From NCBI GenBank assembly GCA_964017145.1, contig OZ024851.1, positions 2,852,001 through 2,916,000 on the forward strand: 64,000 nucleotides of DNA, read 5' to 3'. The notes beneath the pieces were generated by a model. The model was not told where the DNA came from and made no database searches. It worked only from the letters and a program-made list of their open reading frames with translations. Positions 44,444 through 56,921 of this stretch are shown here, in pieces. Made by a program: the position numbers and the translations under genes. Each line of letters opens with the position of its first letter. The stretch's first letter is position 1. Source of the stretch: Agrocybe praecox (lineage: Eukaryota > Basidiomycota > Agaricomycetes > Agaricales > Agrocybaceae).

Positions 44444-45538
44444 ATGATTTTAGTTCCCGAAGACGAAGAACGGTTAAAAGAGAAGGAATTGGAGGCAGAG
44501 TCCGAAAACAAGCTGAAGGTAAGGTTTTTGAAACAGCCGTGCAAGTCAACATAATCTGGTTAGTAACATTTGTTTAGGATGCGAATGTAGACCCACCTCC
44601 GGTGTATACAGCACTCGCGCACACATCCGCAGACCCAAATTTCTCGCCTTTACCACCACCAGCAGTCTCAATTCCCCCGCTATCGTCACCTAGCAAGCCT
44701 AGGCCTAGCGCCAGTAAATCGACCTACGTAGAAAGGGATGCTTCTTTGGGCCCATCGACCTCCAACAACGTTCCGAACATAAAACCTTCAAACTTTGTCC
44801 ATGTGTCACAGGCGAACTCGGGAGTAAAGGGAGCCTGGCTCATCGATCCTGCCGTCTCGATCCCACCGTCTTTCTTGCCCTCTCTCGATCGAGAAATTGG
44901 CGAGACCGAGGAAACAAGGAGAAACCTGTTCATCAATTCGAAGAATGGCCCGGTCGATGGGGATATACATATTTTGCCAACAAGCCAAGCTCACAAAGAC
45001 AGGCTAAGGGCAGGAAATCGGACCAAGATCTACATAAGCGCTACCTCGACTAACGGTAGCGTATCAACCAAACTCGTGAGTAACAAGAAGAGGCAGTTTT
45101 TTTTTGAAGCACTACGAAATTTTTAGCAGGCTCATGTTCTGCCATATCTAGCACGACGTTATGCTAGACAACGATGATAGTCGTCTACCGGTATATCTGC
45201 ACTGCGCATCTAGAAATGGCAATATCGCGGTTTACCTCCCTCGGTCGTTCCATGGATCACTGAACGTGAAAGTCCAAAACGGAAACGTGCGTTTCTCAGA
45301 AGCTCTCAAAGGTGCCATGACCACACTCTCGACCGAAGATGGGGTCAGACGCAGCTTTCTCGGAGGATTCGAAGCGACTTCGAATGAAAACGGCTTTCAG
45401 GATGGTAAATGGTTAGGAGACGAGTTGCATGTCGATTCGAGGAACGGGAACGTGAGGATATGTTTTGAAAACGAAGCTGAATCATCTTCCGGAAGGTTCA
45501 ACATTTTCAACATTTTTGGAAAAATGTTTAGTCTCTGA
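44444..45538 (+). CDS. DUF7330-type protein 1 (319 aa)
   Basis: Three exons (44444-44518, 44578-45075, 45152-45538) sum to 320 codons. The charged start MILVPEDEERLKEKELEAE is followed by a Pro/Ser-rich linker with the PPPVYT motif, then a folded domain from about residue 125: FLPSLDREIGETEETRRNLF and five repeats of an [N]-G-x-[V/I] motif (SKNGPVDGDI, STNGSVSTKL, SRNGNIAVYL, VQNGNVRFSE, SRNGNVRICF), with YLPRSFHGSL between the third and fourth. The repeats suggest stacked beta-strands. No signal peptide or membrane segment, so probably cytosolic or peripheral. The paralogue at 60882-61765 has the same three-exon layout and phases. I connect it to DUF7330 from memory of agaric annotations; the biochemical role is unknown. 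Confidence 0.85.
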
Positions 45539-46868
45539 TGCATTTTTGCCTTGCTTGCTGCTTAGTCGTTGACGTCGACGAGGACGACACCAAATCATCG
45601 CCATGTAGGCTTGTACATATAGTGTTGTATCAATACTCTGCCAGTTTGTATAGCAACCTCTACTTTCAGGAAAAATACATATTATAACCCAACGTTGGAC
45701 TGGCGATCTAAGATACTGCATAAATATACTACTGCTACGTGAATATTCTCCCGGACGTCACAGAAAGCGCCCGTCAGATAGGGGCAAACATTAGCGGCCG
45801 AGAACTCTGAGAAAATACTTCGGCCAACGCCGTCATTGCCAACTATGTACAGGCAAAGACTTCTGGTCGCGACTCGCGACACGTTGGAACTTGAACCATT
45901 CGACGTTGTCGGATTTCTTTTGAGTTCTTCCTGGTCCTCAACATCCTGCTTATTCTGCAAGATGCAAAATAAGCCGACATAAACCGTTTTTCTTGTCTCC
46001 AAACATCATAAAGAAATCCACTTGGAATAAGTGTTCAATGTGAGTTCCTCTTCCGTTTTCAAAAGTTCGTGTTTCAAAAATGATGTTCTATATTATTTGT
46101 TTTTTTTGGTTCCAACTCAAAGCAATTTGAGGGTGACGATGAAATTTTGTTCCTGATTTTTCTGCCTTTTTTTTTGGTCCTCCAAACTTATTTGGCCTTC
46201 TTACTGATTTGACCTGGTTTACCTTAGTCTTACTTAGAGTTTTTGGCACAAAACTCTGCCCACCTTCCAGATGAATGTCAATACATAATGAATACGTACC
46301 CTTTTCAAATACTGTGTATCCTGGATTCCTATACGAACCTCCAAGGCTTCCTGCGTTTTCCAAATGTGGGAATCTTGTTTTCAACCTGAAATATTCGCCA
46401 GAGCCAGTGTTGCAAATACGCAACCGAATTATCTCTAATCATCATCATAACCTTCATCGCAGTCGGTGCACCACCACGAAGTCGAACAGTCAACCGCTAA
46501 CCTCAAATAACTAACAAACATCAACACTGCCAATTGAGAAGTCACATTTTGTGAATTCATCATAGCACCTACTAAGGTAAAAGTTTCAGGTGGACTTGCT
46601 CTTAGTTTTACGACTTACAAACAGAACTTGGTCATTCGCATTCTTTTAGCAAGATTCTCGTCATGCCTTTGACAATCACGTTTCCGCGTGTTACCGCCTA
46701 TCCGTGGACCTGATCAGTGATCACTAAGTGCTCAGTGATATACTTGCCATATTAATCAAAAGTCCCAGCGCTTTTATTAAATGAACAGGAAGTTAAAAAC
46801 CACGCCTTCAACCTTAACTTCAACCGGTGTTCGCTGTCTATCACTCACAAATCCGCATCGTCCTCAGT
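45539..46868. other. intergenic, no gene recognised
   Basis: Between two plus-strand genes. It holds T-rich tracts (around 46095 and 46165) and short ORFs on both strands without convincing composition. Promoter of the dioxygenase gene expected at the right end. Confidence 0.45.
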
Positions 46869-48403
46869 ATGGAATCTGTTGTCAACGCCGCCGAGAAAGC
46901 AAAGTCCCATGGCATCGACCTAAGCAAGCTACCGAAAAATATGAATATGACGGCCGAGTCTATAACAGAAAATGTTCATGCCATGAATGCCAATTGTACG
47001 TTGTTTCGCTCTTCCTGGATTTACATACTTGCATTCTGATTTCCATCTGCACCTTCCTAGGCACAGATGAGCGCATGAAATTCATCTTTCACAGTTTGGT
47101 TAGACCTAGGTTTATGCAAACGAAGTGTTGACGATATTCAATGAAATTGTTCCTGAACAGATCAGCCACCTCCACGACTTTGTTCGAGAGACAGCTCTGA
47201 CAACTGAAGAATGGATGTACGTACCCATGTTATTGCATGCTTACCATGCTGTAATTTTGACTTTTGGCTCTGAAGGACTGCCATCAACTTCCTGACCGCC
47301 ACAGGACAAAAGTCCACCGATATTCGTCAAGGTATTTCCCACATCGTGGTCTGTGTACCTTTGCTGACCGTCTGGTAGAATTCGTCTTGCTATCCGATAC
47401 GCTGGGTGTTTCTACTCTTGTAGACGCCATTAACAATGCTAAACCCCCGGGAGCGACTGAATCCACTGTGCTGGGGCCTTTCTTTACCGAAGATGCTCAT
47501 GATGGTATGTTATATGCGTCTCTTTTTCCTCGTGCTCCGCTTGAGATCAAAATATCCCTAGTTGAATTCGGAGGATCTATTGCATCTGAAGGAAAGGGTG
47601 ATTATATGTATGTCGAAGGTCGTGTAACGGACACCGAAGGAAATGGCATTGCGAATGCAATTATCGATACATGGGAAACCGATGGTCATGGTCTCTATGA
47701 CACACAGGTAGGTTATAAAGGAGCACCTCCATCGTGCATCATGGTGCACTACTGTGCGCAGATATATCACGGAAACTGATTTCTCCCTTCCCAAAGTACG
47801 ATAACCGTGCCGAACCTGACTGTAGGGGACGTTTGCACACGGGGAAAGATGGCTCCTTTGCGTACCGCGCGGTCGTGTGAGTGTCGACGGTCTTTTGTTT
47901 ACACACGACCTTTTTCAACTTATATCTTTTGCAGCCCAGTTTCATACCCGATCCCTGCTGATGGACCTGTAGGTTCAATGGTGTCTAAGCTAGGCCGGCA
48001 CGTATTTCGACCCGCTCATTTACACGTCCAAGTTCAAGTCAGTGTTTTCTCGCCGGTTGTATTTCTAAATATTGATCGAGTTGTGATCATGAAAAGGCTC
48101 CGGGCTTTGAAACTCTCATCACGTCCTTGTTCTTTGAAGGAGACCATTACCTAACTTCTGATGCTGTGTTTGGGGTCAAATCATCCTTGATAACGGTAAG
48201 AATCTCTTTTTGTTAATATACCGATACGAACTAATTTGCCACTGCGATCAAAGAAACCAGAAATAGTGGAGGACCTTGAAGTTTCGAAAGCAAGGAGTTT
48301 CAAGGAGCCTAAGCCCCACGCGTATGTGAAGAGGGACTTTGTACTCGCAACCGCTGAAGAAGCTGCCGAAGCTAGGAAGCTGGTGCTGGGTCAAAAAGCC
48401 TGA
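46869..48403 (+). CDS. intradiol ring-cleavage dioxygenase (hydroxyquinol/catechol 1,2-dioxygenase type, 326 aa)
   Basis: Non-haem Fe(III) enzyme that opens catechol-type rings between the two hydroxyls, feeding lignin-derived aromatics to the beta-ketoadipate route; cytosolic. Ten exons (46869-46995, 47061-47098, 47161-47216, 47276-47331, 47379-47504, 47562-47707, 47797-47876, 47935-48037, 48097-48195, 48254-48403) sum to 327 codons. The N-terminal dimerisation domain includes ISHLHDFVRETALTTEEWMT and FLTATGQKSTDIRQEFVLLS. The catalytic part shows ESTVLGPFFTEDAHD, YMYVEGRVTDTEGNGIANAI, then DTWETDGHGLYDTQYDN and RGRLHTGKDGSFAYRAV. Iron ligands are Tyr in HGLYDTQ, Tyr in VPVSYPIPADGPVG, and both His in FRPAHLHVQV. 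Whether hydroxyquinol or catechol is preferred cannot be decided here, though the presence of the N-terminal domain favours hydroxyquinol-type fungal enzymes. Confidence 0.95.
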
Positions 48404-48676
48404 ATATATCGTATAAATTCCATTTTTTGTAGGATTTAATCAAAGTTTCAATGAAATAATGTCCTCTAAGAACACGTACTAACATACAATACTAGTAAGT
48501 ACACGATTCGACTGAATCGCAATTAAACAAGCCCCATATACGTTGAGTGACAAAAAGATATACATACATATGATATAGCAGGGCCATATGGAACCTGTGT
48601 CTAGCTTCCGTCTTCCTTCTTCCCTTCGCTAAAATATACAAAAAGATAATTTACTTCCGATGAACAGCGACCCGTG

Positions 48677-50419
48677 TCATCGCAATGTTCGCCTCCTAGT
48701 CGTTCGGAAGCTAGGCTCATAATCCGTCTCTAGATCTGAAACGCTAGATTGGTGGATGATGTTGAGGTCAATGCTTTCTTCTGGATATGACATATAATCC
48801 ACATTTGTGCTTGTCGCATGTGTGCTGAACAGCCCATCGTCTGCTGTTTCGTGTAGGTTCAGCATGAGTCGAGACATCATAGTTACAGATATTCTGTAGG
48901 CAATCCGAATAAGATTTAGAACGGGTTGAAGTAACCATGCATGGAAAATAAGACGTACGTGCTGGCAAATGTGGACAGACCGCCGCGGAGGAAAGTCTAG
49001 TAATGTGGTGAGTCTACCTGATGGTGGAAACTGTGGAGTGTGTCTTGACTCACCCCAGCGAACTAAATATATTTAGATCAGCGACTGCCACGACAAGGTT
49101 TGGACACAAGTCAACTTACATAAAATGTCAAGATATTGGCCAGGTTACACAAAGCCATGACACTATGAAAGTAAAGAAACAATCAGTCTTCATGTTACTG
49201 GGGGAAACGGAAGATCTGACGCGAAGTAAATTGCACCATCTCTAAGAATAAGGGAGATCAGGGGAATACTAATTCCAGTGATAGCATGGTCTCGTCTAGC
49301 ATTCCATGTTTTGAAGACTGTAAGGCTGAAGATGATGCTGTCGTATACAAATAATGCTTCCCAAGCTCCAGCCAGGCCTAAGTCGATTCGAAGTCAATTC
49401 ATCAGCAAGACAGACTGTGGGATCGGACGCGACTCACGGATAGCTCTGTAAACAGCGATGAGTATTGGTAAAGGATGGAAATATCATAATGACATACGTT
49501 CCCGTGGATAGTCCAACGTGGCATCCTCCAGCTGTTTCAGAAGGTGCGCTGCTCTGACCGAATAGGGCCCACTATAAATTCATGATTAATATCGCCAGTA
49601 TTAAAAGACGAGGTCCCCAGCGTCCACAGAGATACGCACGCATGAAATGGCAATCAGAATAGCTCCACTCCCAAGCATGTAAGTTAATATTCGTATCGAA
49701 CATCCATACAACGCGTAAATGCGGAGGGTTAGGAGTACTGAAAAACTATGAGAACAATGGTTCGAGGAAGAGAAATCGGCGGGAGACTCACCGCATACCA
49801 GGACTTGGTTCACAATCAAAAACAATTGGCGAAATAAGTTGTACCTTTTGCAACTAGTGGTGACAAAGTACGAGGCCTTTGCGTTAATTCCATTTTTTGC
49901 ATAATTTTTTGCTCAACATTTAGTCAACCTACCTCTATAAGAAAGTAGACGTTCAGAGGGTAATCCATCATGGCACCACGATGTACGAACGTACCTGGAC
50001 AGACAGATCTGAGAATCCCAATATTGTAACAGCTATGTTTCCCAGGAAAGCAAAGTACCGGTTTGCAAAGAACCAATATGAACTGTGCTTTTTCGGTCGC
50101 TTCCATAGGTATTCGATCTCCTGGCCTGAAAACGTTTCGCATGAACATCTCACTTGTCCATTGGACCTTCCAAGTTGAATAGCTTACCTACAGTGATGGA
50201 ATGGTCGAAGTAAAGACACGCTAAAGAACACGGTGAGCCACGTAAGTAATCTGCCACTCGAATAAAAAGTCGAAAATTACTGACAGATGGCAAATATATG
50301 GAGATAATTGTGGACGAGTCTTTACAGACATGTCGTCAGTAGAGACCCTGAATGTGAGGCAAATAACGAAACATACATTTCTCTTACGGTGGACTCTACA
50401 TCATAGTCCAAGGGGAGCA
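48677..50419 (-). CDS. DUF6533 multi-pass membrane protein B
   Basis: Second member of the DUF6533 seven-helix family, antisense to protein A at 26897-28737. Many short exons on minus. The start MLPLDYDVESTVREM at 50419 splices to VSTDDMSVKTRPQLS. Core segments: CLYFDHSITVG then QEIEYLWKRPKKHSSYWFFA and NRYFAFLGNIAVTILGF, YNLFRQLFLIVNQVLVC spliced to VLLTLRIYALYGCSIRILTY, WALFGQSSAPSETAGGCHVG, WEALFVYDSIIFSLTVFKTW, RDGAIYFA spliced to VMALCNLANILTFY, then LRGGLSTFAST and ISVTMMSRLMLNLHE. The tail is acidic and hydrophilic, ending RTTRRRTLR. The block order equals that of protein A (YALY, W, D...F.LT, RDG-x-x-YF, SRLMLNL), so the two are homologous, but identity is low. The first two exons are less certain. 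Function unknown. Confidence 0.82.
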
Positions 50420-53400
50420 TGGTGAAAGGGAAGAAGGAAGCTGGGAGAAGTTCATCACCGTCAAACGGTGGCTCCTTGCTTCTCTATGTCCTAGAATGAT
50501 TCAATGGCGACTCGCCGGAATCAATTCCATTCCAGAACAAATCCATCAAATTGTCAATTTTCCGGGGATCTCAAGGGGATCTATTTTCCTCTCCATTGAA
50601 TGCTTCTTTTGGAGATATACATAGGTCTGAACCATGCAGCACTTTCTCATGATCAGCAGTGGGTACACAAATAACGGGCATAATTAAAAAGCATCCTGTA
50701 TGTCTCAAGAATCATAAAATTACAGACCTTGGGAAGTCTTAAAAATGAGCTAGGTGTGCTGGAACTTCCTAGAATAATAATATTTACAAATAATTGCGGA
50801 GATTGGCGCCTCCGCTGGCCTCCCGGCGGGAAAAAGATCTTGGGAGATATACATAGAGCCTTGGCGGTCGCTTCGGTATCAGGCAATTTACATGGGTTTG
50901 ATCATCTGAGAGTTCGAGGACGACATCGCAGTGGCAGCTTGAGGTAAAGAAGCAATGATGTATATAAACTACACACGGGGAACCTAGACACTAAGTCGCT
51001 TGGATTTGCCCCTTTAGAGAAGTTTAGCAGAACTTACAGAAAAGGTTGTTATTTTTCTTTCGTTCAACCCTCATACAATTTGAGGTGCAACCTTAACCAC
51101 ATCACTGAAGGGAGAGCTACGGAGTGTCTGGACGGACATGTTACACCTATTAATGAAATGGCAAAGAATCATCCAGATAGCTGCGGTGGAGGAAGCTCGG
51201 TGACGAAGTAGAAAGTGCATCCTGCGAATCGGCGTGCACCTTTCTAATGTTGATCATCATCCTGCCTGCCATTGTTGAAGGTAGAGCGACGATAAATGCT
51301 GATGAAACATCCAGAATAGTATCAGGCTTAACGCGACCAGATTAGTACAATATTTGAATGAAACGCGAAGGAAATAAACAGACCAGAGCTTGCGACCAAA
51401 TATGCATATTTACGCCATAGCATGTCGCTATCCTGTTAAAATTACAGTCATACGTTGCAAGGATGTGTACTCGAAAAATTACATGACTATATAAAAGAGA
51501 GAACCCCGAAGAAAGACGTAATGTAAGTGTTCTCCTGTCCCGGACAATGATTTGTAGTATTCCGATATTTTGATGAGGGTGAGGACACATATGATTCCTT
51601 CGACACCAGGGAACTATTCTATCAGTTACTGTCGTTCTAAAAAACGATTCACGTACACCAAAACGAATACCCAATATAACGCTGGCGCTCGAGGAGTTTT
51701 GGCAATCCCGCACTCCTGAAACATCCCCGCTCTAGTCGCGATTACTGTTCGTCAAGAGATGATCAATAGATACTTTGAGATTTCCTGTGTATGAATAGAG
51801 TCGTACCTTCGAAACACAACGTTCCTGCAGTACATATAAAAGTGAGATCGAGAATTTGTATCAGAGAGCAACGTCCTTCGGAGAATCCTCGAACGATTGT
51901 ACAAGGCGCATACTCATAGCGGCAAGATAACTATAACGGTTCAATTGTCAAAATGTCATTCAAGACCTGTATAATCTAGCTTACTCTCAGCTGAACAAAC
52001 CAGCAAAAGGCTGAGCCACATCTGTAAGACAAACCAGGCATGTCCTAAGCAAACGAAGATCAGCTCTGCTGATAAACAGCATACTTTTAGAACATATCAA
52101 CTCACATCTAAAAGGGAAGAAGATTAATCATAAAATGACTGCAACGACGACATCGGCGGACAGCTGTGGATAAAATGACTTCTAGTCGTTCGTCATCTAT
52201 GATTTATGTCTACCTTGTCTGATATGTAAGGCCAAGGGTTGACTATAGCACCAGAATTTCACTATACTGCGGAAATAAGATTTTGGGATGCTAACCTGCC
52301 AATGCAATACTGAATATCGAAAAGCCTGAATCGGAAACCCCACCAAATCAGATATGAAGACACATACACGTGCATCGCGATACTTCCATCTCGCGCCTGG
52401 AAACGAGCCACAATTAGCTTAAAAACTCCATGGTTAACCAAAACCAACTCGCCCATAAGAAGAGATATGTTGGTACCGTGACTGGCCTGCGCTACATGTT
52501 GGTCGATCGAGTAAGAGAATATACGACTTTTGGAGCCTGGAGATACAGACAGGGATCACGAACCCAGAACAATCGGTGCTTTAAATAAGAAAGGTGACAC
52601 AACTAGAACGATGAGAATGCACCTCATTTACCACAAACCGATGCCTACTCATCTCATCGTCCAGCGTGAGCCCTTTTATCGAAGAAAAAATTCGGACAGG
52701 TCCAGATCATGATTATAGTGTGTACATATCCCTAAAAGGGCCTGGAGCCATTTCACGCACATGCATCCCACACAGGTAAGGCCAGCCCCTAAACCAATCA
52801 CATATAAGATTGCAATCCACACAAGACAGAAAGAAAATCATACCGCGAGTGTGTTGTCTCAAAACGCCCTCCGCCCTGTTGATCGAACGAATTTTGAGGA
52901 TCCTGAAGCCAGCAGGTTTCGGAACTCCATCCATTAGCTTTCTACGTTCAAGTTTGCCAGGAAATAATCAACAGGAAGGAAAAAAGAGGGTAAGATTCAA
53001 ATATGGAGTCCTGAGGCTTAGTTGGGACTTGGCACTATTTAAGCTTGAAAGCTGAAAAATGGTTGAAGTAATCAATCTCAGCTTCGGACTGGGCATTTGA
53101 TGTAAATTGACACTTACAGTTACAGTCAAGTTACAGTGAGTAAAACCCATGTTCATCTCCGTATATGGAAGTTGGCGAAACGTACGCAGACACCTAAAGA
53201 CACCGAGGGTACCTGGCTGATATTTCATTTATATGTCAGTCAAAATAGGGGGGTAGGAGATGACATAGGAGAACATAAAAGCCAGCGATTTCGATTACAT
53301 TAATCGGTGAAAAAGTGTAACTTTACAAAGCCGATTGAACAACGATTGAAGCCCTTTCAAAGTTAAGTTTTGTATAACGTTAAGCAGTAATAATACAGTT

Positions 53401-53474
53401 GTAAGCGCGTAAAGTTTATCCGTGTATTCTCACAACATCTCAACATTAAACAAACTGAGAGCTGTAACACGCAC
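50420..53474. other. gene-poor region of 3 kb
   Basis: Neither strand gives a splice-consistent exon chain or a recognisable motif. ORFs are short and mostly overlap in other frames. It separates the divergent start of DUF6533 B from the 3' end of the permease gene. No transposon ends recognised by eye. Confidence 0.45.
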
Positions 53475-55799
53475 TCATTGGGTAGACTCGACCGTAATAG
53501 GTACTTTATGAAAAGCATATCGCGAAACTCCGTCATCTTGCAGAACCCATTGGCGTTCCAGTCGATATCCTTTTCTCCTTGGGAGCCAGTTGCTCCACAA
53601 ATACCAATATAATGTCCCAAGTAACGCGATAGTCAAGCCTCCAGCTGAGTGGGCCTAGTGAATAACCTTTGTCAGTGAATGAGTCAGTAATCGGCAATGC
53701 CTGACTCACCCAATAAGGAAGTTTGTCGTATGTCTTTGACCCAGGGATAGGCGGGAAAAATGGAACGGTGACCAAGAAGAGATTGGATAGAAAGAAGAGG
53801 AGAACAATAGGCTTCAGGGCCTGAAAAGGTGGATCCCAGCTCCATGGTCTATATGCGGGCGAGTACAGCAGCAACAAGCCAACTGATACCAGGGTATTAA
53901 TGAGAGATAATGAATAGGATGACACTAAAGGAAACGTCAGTCATGTTTTGTGATTTAAAAGCCCCTAAAAGCCCCCAGACTATGTAGAAGAGACGCACAG
54001 CTAATAAGGAATAGATAGGCGTCTCCAGGTGGAACTGCGAATAAAAATGTGCAAGACACCAGGTATTGCGTAAAAAGCCCAGCCAGAGGTGCGTTGAAGG
54101 GTTTATTACTCGCAAAAAAGGCGGAATAAGGCATTATACCTTCTCGGCCCAGTTCTTGAATTACTGCGAAAGACATTGAACAAAATTATCAGGAAAAAAA
54201 AGAAAAAAAGGCCCAACCTCTTCCTTGTGAGAATTGTCCAGAGAGTAGATTTCCTAGAGTAGAAAGAGAGATGAAGGAACTTAAAGCCTGAGGGGCAAAA
54301 GATTCATCGATCGTAGCAAGAACGCCGTATGAGAGCAAAAATCACTGACCCTTTCAGTAGTTGGACCAAATAGATTCCTGAAATACAATGCTCTGTCAAA
54401 GAGACATTAGTGCCACATAAGGGTATCGACAGATACTGCGCACTGACGCTACTATGCGTCGACTTTCAAGAATATCTTTCTTGGATACGACGGCGAAGTA
54501 AGCAACGTTGATGAAGAAATAAAGGAGCGTAACAGCTATCATGGCAAGTGGGGCAGCGCGTTTAATTGTCCGAACCGGGTCGCGGACCTCAGACAGAGCA
54601 TAGTTTGCATTGGAGTAGCCGATAAAGGACCTTGCACAAAAAATCTTAGAAAAGTGGCGTTTTTGGGGAAATATATTTCCTACCAAATAACGTTATATAA
54701 CCCACTCACGAAGGCGTTCGCCCCTGTACCAGATCCTTCCCAAAACTTTCTCCATGAAGAGAAATTATCCGGTTTCTCATATTCTTCCCCGACACGTATG
54801 CCTTTGACTCCTGCCAAGCAAAGCAGGCCAGAAAACGATATAAGAGCGAGTATGATGAGCTTAGAAAGACCAAGGGCATTCTGCAGACGAAGTCCCCATT
54901 GGAGCTGGGTGCCGTGGATTAAGCATAGAAATGTAAGACACGAAAACGCAACCAAACGGGTGTTTAACCATGTAGGCTCTATGGATAAAGCATGGAGAAG
55001 ATCTGAAAAAATCAGTTACCTTCCTTCGTCGAAGAAACACGCGCATACATTCGCTGAAAACAACGCTGTTCGCCGTAGCTGTGCCCTGGGATACATGAGT
55101 CGCTTGATGACAGCTGGACTGGAGGGTTTCCATACCATTATAAGCGTGTAGAACGCGAATGCGCACGTCACCAGAAATTTTGGCCTGCGATAGATGAATT
55201 CTAGATAATTCTTCTCGCCTCCATTACGCGGAAGACCCTAAATATCGGCATTGAGAAAAGCAACGGGTGACAATAACAGCAGCATACTGTGCCTAGTTCC
55301 ACGTACACCGCCGTACCACAAGCAGCAATAAACGCCCCAACAAGCCACATTATGAGGGCAACCCCGACACTGCCAGACGACCGCAAGATATTACTGGGAG
55401 TGGCATATATCCTGTGCCAGCTTCTGTCAGCTACTGAGTTTCTGGAAGAGGTACTGCGAACCCAGTGCCAATTATACGGTTGAATATGAGAAATGCTGCG
55501 CTGAACATCCCTGTCACGGTACAATAAGGAATGTACGAATATTGAATGCGACGCAATCAGATACCTAATTGTCTCTTGCTTTTAGGCACATTATCGTACG
55601 TCTCTCCGTGTTGACCTTGTACATCCGTCGAGAGCATGACACCCGGTGTGAACTAAGGACACTCACCATCGATCCCATCCCTACTCAAAGCTTCTCCGTC
55701 TATGGCAGATCCTTGAACTTGATTGTTAGCGCCCGACGTTGAAGCAACTCCACTGGTAAGAAGATGTGTCCTTTCATTATGATCCGGAGAAATTGACAT
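53475..55799 (-). CDS. amino-acid permease, APC superfamily (LAT/methionine-permease-like)
   Basis: Twelve-helix-type amino-acid transporter of the plasma membrane. About ten exons on minus. A hydrophilic N-tail (MSISPDHNERTHLLTSGVAS from 55799) leads to helix 1, FSAAFLIFNRIIGTGIYATP, with the unwound GTGI motif that binds substrate in APC proteins. Then come SSGSVGVALIMWLVGAFIAA and the LPRNGGEKNYLEFIYRRPKF block typical of fungal Mup1/LAT-type permeases, LVAFSCLTFLCLIHGTQLQW, FSGLLCLAGVKG, RSFIGYSNANYALSEVRDPV then RTIKRAAPLAMIAVTLLYFF, and GREGIMPYSAFFASNKPFNA. The last exon reads WAHSAGGLTIALLGTLYWYL and ends KVPITVEST. Cationic, neutral or methionine preference cannot be told from sequence. 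Its upstream region carries an inverted repeat and a direct repeat. Confidence 0.92.
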
Positions 55800-55898
55800 A
55801 ATATTGAGGAGTCAACGCGGTCAGGATCAACGTCGAAGACGAAAGGTTCCAACAAGGTTCAAGTTCGAACTACGACCAACGCCTTGCACAAATTACAA

Positions 55899-55916
55899 TG
55901 CACAATGCAGTGTGCA
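55899..55916. promoter_or_regulatory. inverted repeat upstream of the permease gene
   Basis: TGCACA-ATGCAG-TGTGCA is a perfect 6-bp inverted repeat with a 6-bp spacer, 100 bases upstream of the permease start. Such spacing fits a dimeric regulator site, but no known fungal regulator is assigned. Confidence 0.3.
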
Positions 55917-55935
55917 CGGCAGGAAAGCTGGCCAG

Positions 55936-55958
55936 GCTGACCAGTCAGCTGACCAGTC
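55936..55958. repeat. 12-bp tandem direct repeat upstream of the permease gene
   Basis: GCTGACCAGTC followed by A and then the same 11 bases again. It sits 140-160 bases upstream of the permease start, close to an inverted repeat. Confidence 0.75.
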
Positions 55959-56921
55959 GCGTCTCATGTTAAAAACAGCATGATAGAGCTAAGAGCTGTG
56001 AGAACAGTATTCAAGAGCTTCTCCGATTCAAAAGACAAGAAAAGATGGGTATTAGGCCAAGAGTAAGATTCGTCAAGCCATTAACAGTGTACCCAGTCGT
56101 AATGGGCTCGTTACACTCAGTGTGTTCGATATCATTTAATAAAAAGAAAGGATTCTGCTAAACAGTGGAAATCTGTGATATACTGTACAGTCTTGTTGTG
56201 CGTAAATATCGAGCCCAGCTCGCAGTCTCCCTGAAATGCGTACGCCAGCTAGTCAAAGTTTTGATGTGGTCCAAGCAGGATAAAGTAATAAGGCATTCCA
56301 ATAAATTGGTTCAATCAAACATCTGCGACTCTTAAAGAAGAAAAGTGTAAGGATCACCCAGCTATATCCCGACGCCAAATATTAAACATACCTGCGCAAT
56401 GTATGTTTGGGCGAAACAAGAAATAAAATGGGAATATGCTGGATATTCCAATGGAATCAATCCCCTAATGTGCAGCAATGTGTTGTACCAGGCTGGCTGA
56501 TAAGTTGGTGCTCTCCGTCAAGGAGTTTTCAAAAATGCAAAATGAGCGAGAAGACGGAATACAATGTGCGGGATTCCATGACGACCAATGCGGTCAGGCA
56601 AGGGCAGGCGATAGTACACTCGTGCCGGCGAATTACTTAGGAAGACTTGCACCATGCACAACTTGTTTCGTCCGTTGTCACGGACGAGACTTGTGTCGTC
56701 TCATTCTGGCTTCCTCCTGTCTCCCGCCTTGACGCCTGTTAGTTCGCATCATCATGATATCATGTCAATTTCTCTTACCTTTCTGTAACACTATTTACGT
56801 GGTAGTCGATTGCCGATAGGTATGATCGCGTTTGTAAACGTGGTGCATTGTCTACACCAAGAAGTGTTGTACTAGACCTGACAGAGTAAATCAGGCATTG
56901 GTATGCATATCGTTGGGAGAA

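Larger units (their letters stand above)
55800..56921. other. intergenic, promoter side of the permease gene
   Basis: No gene supported. Within 160 bases of the permease start lie an inverted repeat (55899-55916) and a near-perfect 12-bp direct repeat (55936-55958). Plus-strand ORFs at 56407-56732 overlap each other in different frames and show no family features. Confidence 0.45.

Noticed and set aside
56407..56732. Two overlapping plus-strand frames of about 80 codons
   Set aside because: They occupy the same bases in different frames, with no splice partners and no family features.
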